Below are positions 60,944-64,000 of a DNA stretch of 64,000 bases, piece after piece. The first letter of the stretch is position 1. Every line of letters starts with the position of its first letter. The stretch is from DATBVX01 sp963695985. GTDB taxonomy: Bacteria; Pseudomonadota; Gammaproteobacteria; Steroidobacterales; Steroidobacteraceae. Location of the stretch: contig CAVOIC010000015.1 of assembly GCA_963695985.1 (NCBI GenBank), positions 62,001-126,000 on the forward strand, given 5' to 3'. Made by a program: the position numbers and the translations under genes. The notes under the pieces were generated by a model. It made no database searches and had not been told where the DNA came from. It worked only from the letters and a program-made list of their open reading frames with translations.

Positions 60944-62260
60944 ATGTCTGTTGCGTCGCGCCGTCTTTGGCCCGCTGTTCTTCTGGGATGCCTGCCGTCG
61001 AGCTGCGCACTGGCAACGCCGCCGAGCATCACCGTAAACGCCGATCGCCTGCAGCAGCACCTCACCGCGCTGTCGCAGTTCGGCGCAAACCCCGAAGGTG
61101 GCGTCAGTCGCGTGGCCTTCAGTGATGCGGACATCGCCGGTCGCGCGTTCATCACCAAGCTGATGCAGGGTGCCGGCCTCACGGTGCGGACCGACACCGC
61201 CGGCAACATCATCGGCCGGCGGGAAGGCGCCGATCCGAAGCTGCCGGCGATCCTGCTGGGATCGCACACGGACTCGGTTCCCTCAGGCGGTAACTACGAC
61301 GGCGATGTCGGTGTGCTCGGCGCCATCGAAGTGGCGCAGAGACTGCAGGAGCAGCGCGTCAGGCTGCGACATCCGCTAGAGGTCGTGAACTTCACCGACG
61401 AGGAAGGCGGCCTCATCGGCAGCCTCGCCATGACGGGCCGCCTCAAGCCCGCAGCCCTCGACGTCATCAGCAGCAGCGGCAAGAGCATTCGCGACGGCAT
61501 CCACGCTGTCGGCGGCGATCCGGATCGGCTCGATCAGGCGCGGCGCGCTCCCGGTGAGTTCAAGGCTTACGTCGAGCTGCACATCGAACAGGGCGCGATT
61601 CTCGATGGGAGCGGGATCGACATCGGCGTCGTCGAAGGCATCGTCGGCATTCGCCAGTGGGAAGTGACGGTGCAGGGCTTTGCGAACCACGCGGGCACGA
61701 CGCCCATGGACCGGCGCCGCGATGCGCTGTTGAGCGCGGCCGACTTCGTGCTCGCCGCCAACCAGGTCGCAACGTCGCTCCCGGGCCGCCAGGTGGCGAC
61801 AGTCGGCCGCATCCGCGCCGAGCCGGGGGCGCCGAACGTCATTCCCGGCAAGGTGGTCATGAGCCTCGAGATTCGCGACCTCGACGGGGCGAAGATCCAG
61901 CAGGTGTTCGACCTCATCCGGTCGCGGGCCGATGACATCGGCAAGGCACGAGCGACACCGATCGAGTTCAGGGAGCTCGAGGTCGCTTCGGCGCCCGCTC
62001 CGACCGATGAGAGAATGAGAAGGATCATCGCGCAGGCGGCGGCGGCACTGGGTCTGACCAGCCGCACGATGCCGAGCGGCGCCGGTCACGACGCGCAGGA
62101 CATGACGCATCTGGCTCCGACCGGGATGATCTTCGTGCCCAGCGCCGGCGGCATCAGCCATTCGCCCAGGGAGTTCACAGCACCCAAGGACATCGCGCAC
62201 GGTGCGAACGTTCTGCTGCAGACCGTGCTTGCGATCGATCGCGGGGCGCTCGATGACTGA
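60944..62260 (+). CDS. Exported M20-family amidohydrolase (N-carbamoyl-amino-acid/allantoate type)
   Basis: From an ATG preceded by CGGAGG the product is 438 aa with a signal peptide (cleavage near ALA). The metallopeptidase-like core has the zinc sites GSHTDSVPSGGNYDGDVG (His/Asp), NFTDEEGG (Glu), the dimerisation loop NHAGTTPMDRRRDAL, and SGAGHDAQDMTH with a C-terminal His. Family members hydrolyse allantoate, ureidoglycine or N-carbamoyl amino acids. The secretion signal is unusual for that group and suggests use of external nitrogen compounds. Confidence 0.88.
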   Translation: MSVASRRLWPAVLLGCLPSSCALATPPSITVNADRLQQHLTALSQFGANPEGGVSRVAFSDADIAGRAFITKLMQGAGLTVRTDTAGNIIGRREGADPKLPAILLGSHTDSVPSGGNYDGDVGVLGAIEVAQRLQEQRVRLRHPLEVVNFTDEEGGLIGSLAMTGRLKPAALDVISSSGKSIRDGIHAVGGDPDRLDQARRAPGEFKAYVELHIEQGAILDGSGIDIGVVEGIVGIRQWEVTVQGFANHAGTTPMDRRRDALLSAADFVLAANQVATSLPGRQVATVGRIRAEPGAPNVIPGKVVMSLEIRDLDGAKIQQVFDLIRSRADDIGKARATPIEFRELEVASAPAPTDERMRRIIAQAAAALGLTSRTMPSGAGHDAQDMTHLAPTGMIFVPSAGGISHSPREFTAPKDIAHGANVLLQTVLAIDRGALDD

Positions 62261-62297
62261 AGAGTACCCGGCTTGAGGTCAATTAGCCGGTCGCTGA

Positions 62298-62855
62298 TCA
62301 AGATTTTCCGCGGTCGTGCTTCCACAGCACTTCCTTGCCGCGCCCGTGTCGCGCCAGCACTCGCGCCACAACGAACAGCAGATCTGAGAGGCGGTTGAGG
62401 TAGCGCATGACCTCGGGCGCGACCGTTTCCTGACGCGCGAGCGTCCAGCAGCGCCGTTCGGCGCGCCGGCAGATGGCGCGCGCGAGGTGACAGGCCGCGG
62501 CCGCGGCGCTGCCGCCCGGCAGGATGAATTCCTTGAGGGGCGGCAGCCTGGCATTGAATCCATCGAGCGTGCGTTCGAGCTGTTCGACCTGCGCCACGCT
62601 GATGGCGCGATGACCCGGGATGCACAACTCACCGCCGAGATCGAACAGGTCGTGCTGCACTTGCGTCAGGCAATCGCGTACGCGCTTCGGTATCCGCCGG
62701 ATGGCGAGCACGACCCCGAGTGCGCTGTTGAGCTCATCGACCGAGCCGTAGGCCTCGACCCGCGGTGAGTCCTTGACCGTCCGCGTGCCATCGCCCAGAC
62801 CGGTGGTGCCATCATCGCCCGTGCGCGTGTAGATCTTGCTGAGTCGATGGCCCAT
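62298..62855 (-). CDS. Cob(I)alamin adenosyltransferase, PduO type
   Basis: A 185-aa trimeric enzyme that converts cob(I)alamin and ATP to adenosylcobalamin. The signature TRTGDDGTTGLGDGTR, EAYGSVDELNSALG, and the C-terminal RAICRRAERR with LNRLSDLLFVVAR match PduO/MMAB-type transferases. Its product is the cofactor required by NrdJ encoded 51 kb upstream. It lies 14 bp downstream of the TonB receptor gene on the same strand, suggesting a B12-uptake operon. Confidence 0.95.
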   Translation of the reverse strand: MGHRLSKIYTRTGDDGTTGLGDGTRTVKDSPRVEAYGSVDELNSALGVVLAIRRIPKRVRDCLTQVQHDLFDLGGELCIPGHRAISVAQVEQLERTLDGFNARLPPLKEFILPGGSAAAAACHLARAICRRAERRCWTLARQETVAPEVMRYLNRLSDLLFVVARVLARHGRGKEVLWKHDRGKS

Positions 62856-62869
62856 GCGGTCGAGCTACC

Positions 62870-64000
62870 TCACCGGAACTCGTAGCGTGTCGCGACAAAA
62901 AGGCTCCGGCCGGCTGTATTGTAGGTGCTCGCCAGCTCGTAGTGCTCATCGAGCGCGTTCTCGAGCCGCACCTGCATCGACCACGCCGGGGTGAGAGCGA
63001 TACGCCCGTACAGGTTGAGGAGAGTGTAGGGCTCCAGGCGCACGCCGCCCACGTCCTCGCGCGCACCGGTCATGAGCACATCCAGACCGAGCTCGTGCCG
63101 GCCGAAAGCCTTGACCATCGACACCGTACCGCTGCGCTTTGCCCGCCGCAGGAGCAGCTCGTCGGTCGTGAGATCGCGTGGGTCCTGCGCAATGGCCTCG
63201 GCCCGCAAGGTCCAGTCCGCCGCGCGGATCTGATAGGCAAGCTCAACGCCCTTGATACGTGCGCGCGCGATGTTCTCGTTCTGTCCCGCGAACGTGATCG
63301 GGTCGGTCACGACGAATTCGATGAGATCGTCGATGTCGTTGCGAAACGCGTTCAAGGTGACGAGTTGATCGTCTCCGATCGGCTGATGCACGCCGATCTC
63401 GAGGTTGCGTGACGTCTCGGGGTCGAGGTCAGGATTGCCGCCAAAGCCGAAGCGATCGGTGCTGTCCGGCGCGCGAAACGCAGTGCCAGCCGCGAGGATC
63501 AAGCGTGTGCGTGTGGCGAAATCGATGCCGTATTCCGCGTTCCAGGTGGTCTCACCGCCAAAGGTCTCGTGATCCGTGTATGCCACCGCGAGCAACAGGT
63601 GGTTGCGGCCGAACGCGATGCGATCCTGCACGTAGCCCATGTTGACCCAGGTGTCCTCGTCGAACCCTGAGCCGAACACGAGCGAGTCGGTGTTCTCGCT
63701 GCTGAGGAGCACCCCGGCGGTCACGAGCTGGTTCGTCCCGAGCTGCAGGTCGTTCTGCCAGTCGAGCGCGTTGCGGCGAGTGCGCGCCCGGTCGGGCGAC
63801 TGGTTCTGCTCGATGTCATCCTCGACACGGCTCAGCGTGAGGCGCGATTTCCACGCGTCGGTGCCGAACGCCACATCCACCGCCGCACTGCCCGTGGTGA
63901 AGTCCTGGCTCACCGGTGTGAGAAAGAAATCGAGATACTCGGTGGTTCCCTGCGAGTACCAAACGCGTGCCCCCAGCTCGGCGGCGCCCAGCGAAGTGCG
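62870..64000 (-). CDS. TonB-dependent outer-membrane receptor, C-terminal part (BtuB-like)
   Basis: The frame is open to the right edge of the window, so the N-terminal plug and signal lie outside; 376 residues of the barrel are visible. Strands alternate aromatics and charges (GARVWYSQGTTEYLDFF, HQPIGDDQLVTLNAFRNDIDDLIEFVV, RLILAAGTAFRAPDSTDRFGFGGNPDLDPE). The last strand ends LFVATRYEFR. The FRAPDST-x-R-Y/F-G-x-GGNPDL-x-PE block is typical of BtuB/vitamin B12 and related receptors. Its coupling to the adenosyltransferase gene supports cobalamin uptake. Confidence 0.85.
   Translation of the reverse strand, partial: RTSLGAAELGARVWYSQGTTEYLDFFLTPVSQDFTTGSAAVDVAFGTDAWKSRLTLSRVEDDIEQNQSPDRARTRRNALDWQNDLQLGTNQLVTAGVLLSSENTDSLVFGSGFDEDTWVNMGYVQDRIAFGRNHLLLAVAYTDHETFGGETTWNAEYGIDFATRTRLILAAGTAFRAPDSTDRFGFGGNPDLDPETSRNLEIGVHQPIGDDQLVTLNAFRNDIDDLIEFVVTDPITFAGQNENIARARIKGVELAYQIRAADWTLRAEAIAQDPRDLTTDELLLRRAKRSGTVSMVKAFGRHELGLDVLMTGAREDVGGVRLEPYTLLNLYGRIALTPAWSMQVRLENALDEHYELASTYNTAGRSLFVATRYEFR

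Noticed and set aside
1..64000. CRISPR array, tRNA or rRNA genes, prophage
   Set aside because: No regularly spaced direct repeats, no cloverleaf with a GTTCGAATC arm, and no integrase or phage structural proteins were seen.

Overview
The window is high-GC, densely coding DNA from a gammaproteobacterium. The strongest taxonomic evidence is gene order. From about 29.8 to 57.9 kb the genes yggT-proC-yggS / pilT-pilU / pyrB-ruvX-yqgE-tonB-gshB / pilG-pilH-pilI-pilJ-chpA-chpC / rsmE / bioA follow the order known from Pseudomonas aeruginosa. The coding style, a PEP-CTERM protein and the interruptions to that order suggest a less-studied lineage (Steroidobacter/Nevskia/Xanthomonad-like; inference only). 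I see no tRNA, rRNA, CRISPR array, prophage or transposase gene.

Layout. 1-8.2 kb: housekeeping and envelope genes (MidA-like methyltransferase, uppP, a beta-barrel protein, cca, a lipoprotein peptidase, an NDUFA9-like SDR), then degQ behind a good sigma-E-type promoter and hsp20 behind a sigma-32-type promoter. 8.2-11.7 kb: the split B12-dependent ribonucleotide reductase nrdJa-nrdJb, preceded by two NrdR-box-like 16-mers. 11.8-21.7 kb: a PEP-CTERM protein with a sigma-54-like site, mltD, lipoproteins, an ATP-grasp enzyme, an L,D-transpeptidase, ppnN, and a poorly understood block (Cys-containing protein, 74-aa protein, orphan ParA, possible 42-aa ORF). 21.8-30 kb: htpG (sigma-32-like promoter), msrB, an FKBP lipoprotein, an amidohydrolase, a DUF4382 lipoprotein, a glycine-zipper protein, a YbhB-like protein, a hydrolase and an HU-like protein. 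30-57.9 kb: the twitching-motility/pyrimidine region. 57.9-64 kb: ampD-ampE, btuF, a membrane protein, an M20 hydrolase, a cobalamin adenosyltransferase and the C-terminal part of a TonB-dependent receptor cut by the window edge.

How genes work together. Three PilT/PilU ATPases and a Pil-Chp chemosensory pathway point to type IV pilus twitching. Compared with P. aeruginosa, the methyltransferase gene pilK and the methylesterase gene chpB are missing from the cluster. BtuF, the adenosyltransferase and the partial TonB-dependent receptor form a plausible B12 supply line for the B12-dependent reductase. AmpD/AmpE, MltD, the L,D-transpeptidase and UppP serve peptidoglycan synthesis and recycling.

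The most unusual feature is a dispersed, highly structured intergenic repeat, present as two roughly 400-bp copies and one shorter mosaic copy within 10 kb. It has short inverted termini and two internal long palindromes. In every copy the same end abuts a stop codon of a gene in the same orientation, and the two full copies exactly fill gaps between convergent genes. A second hairpin family occurs just before pilG and again between chpA and chpC, where P. aeruginosa carries chpB.
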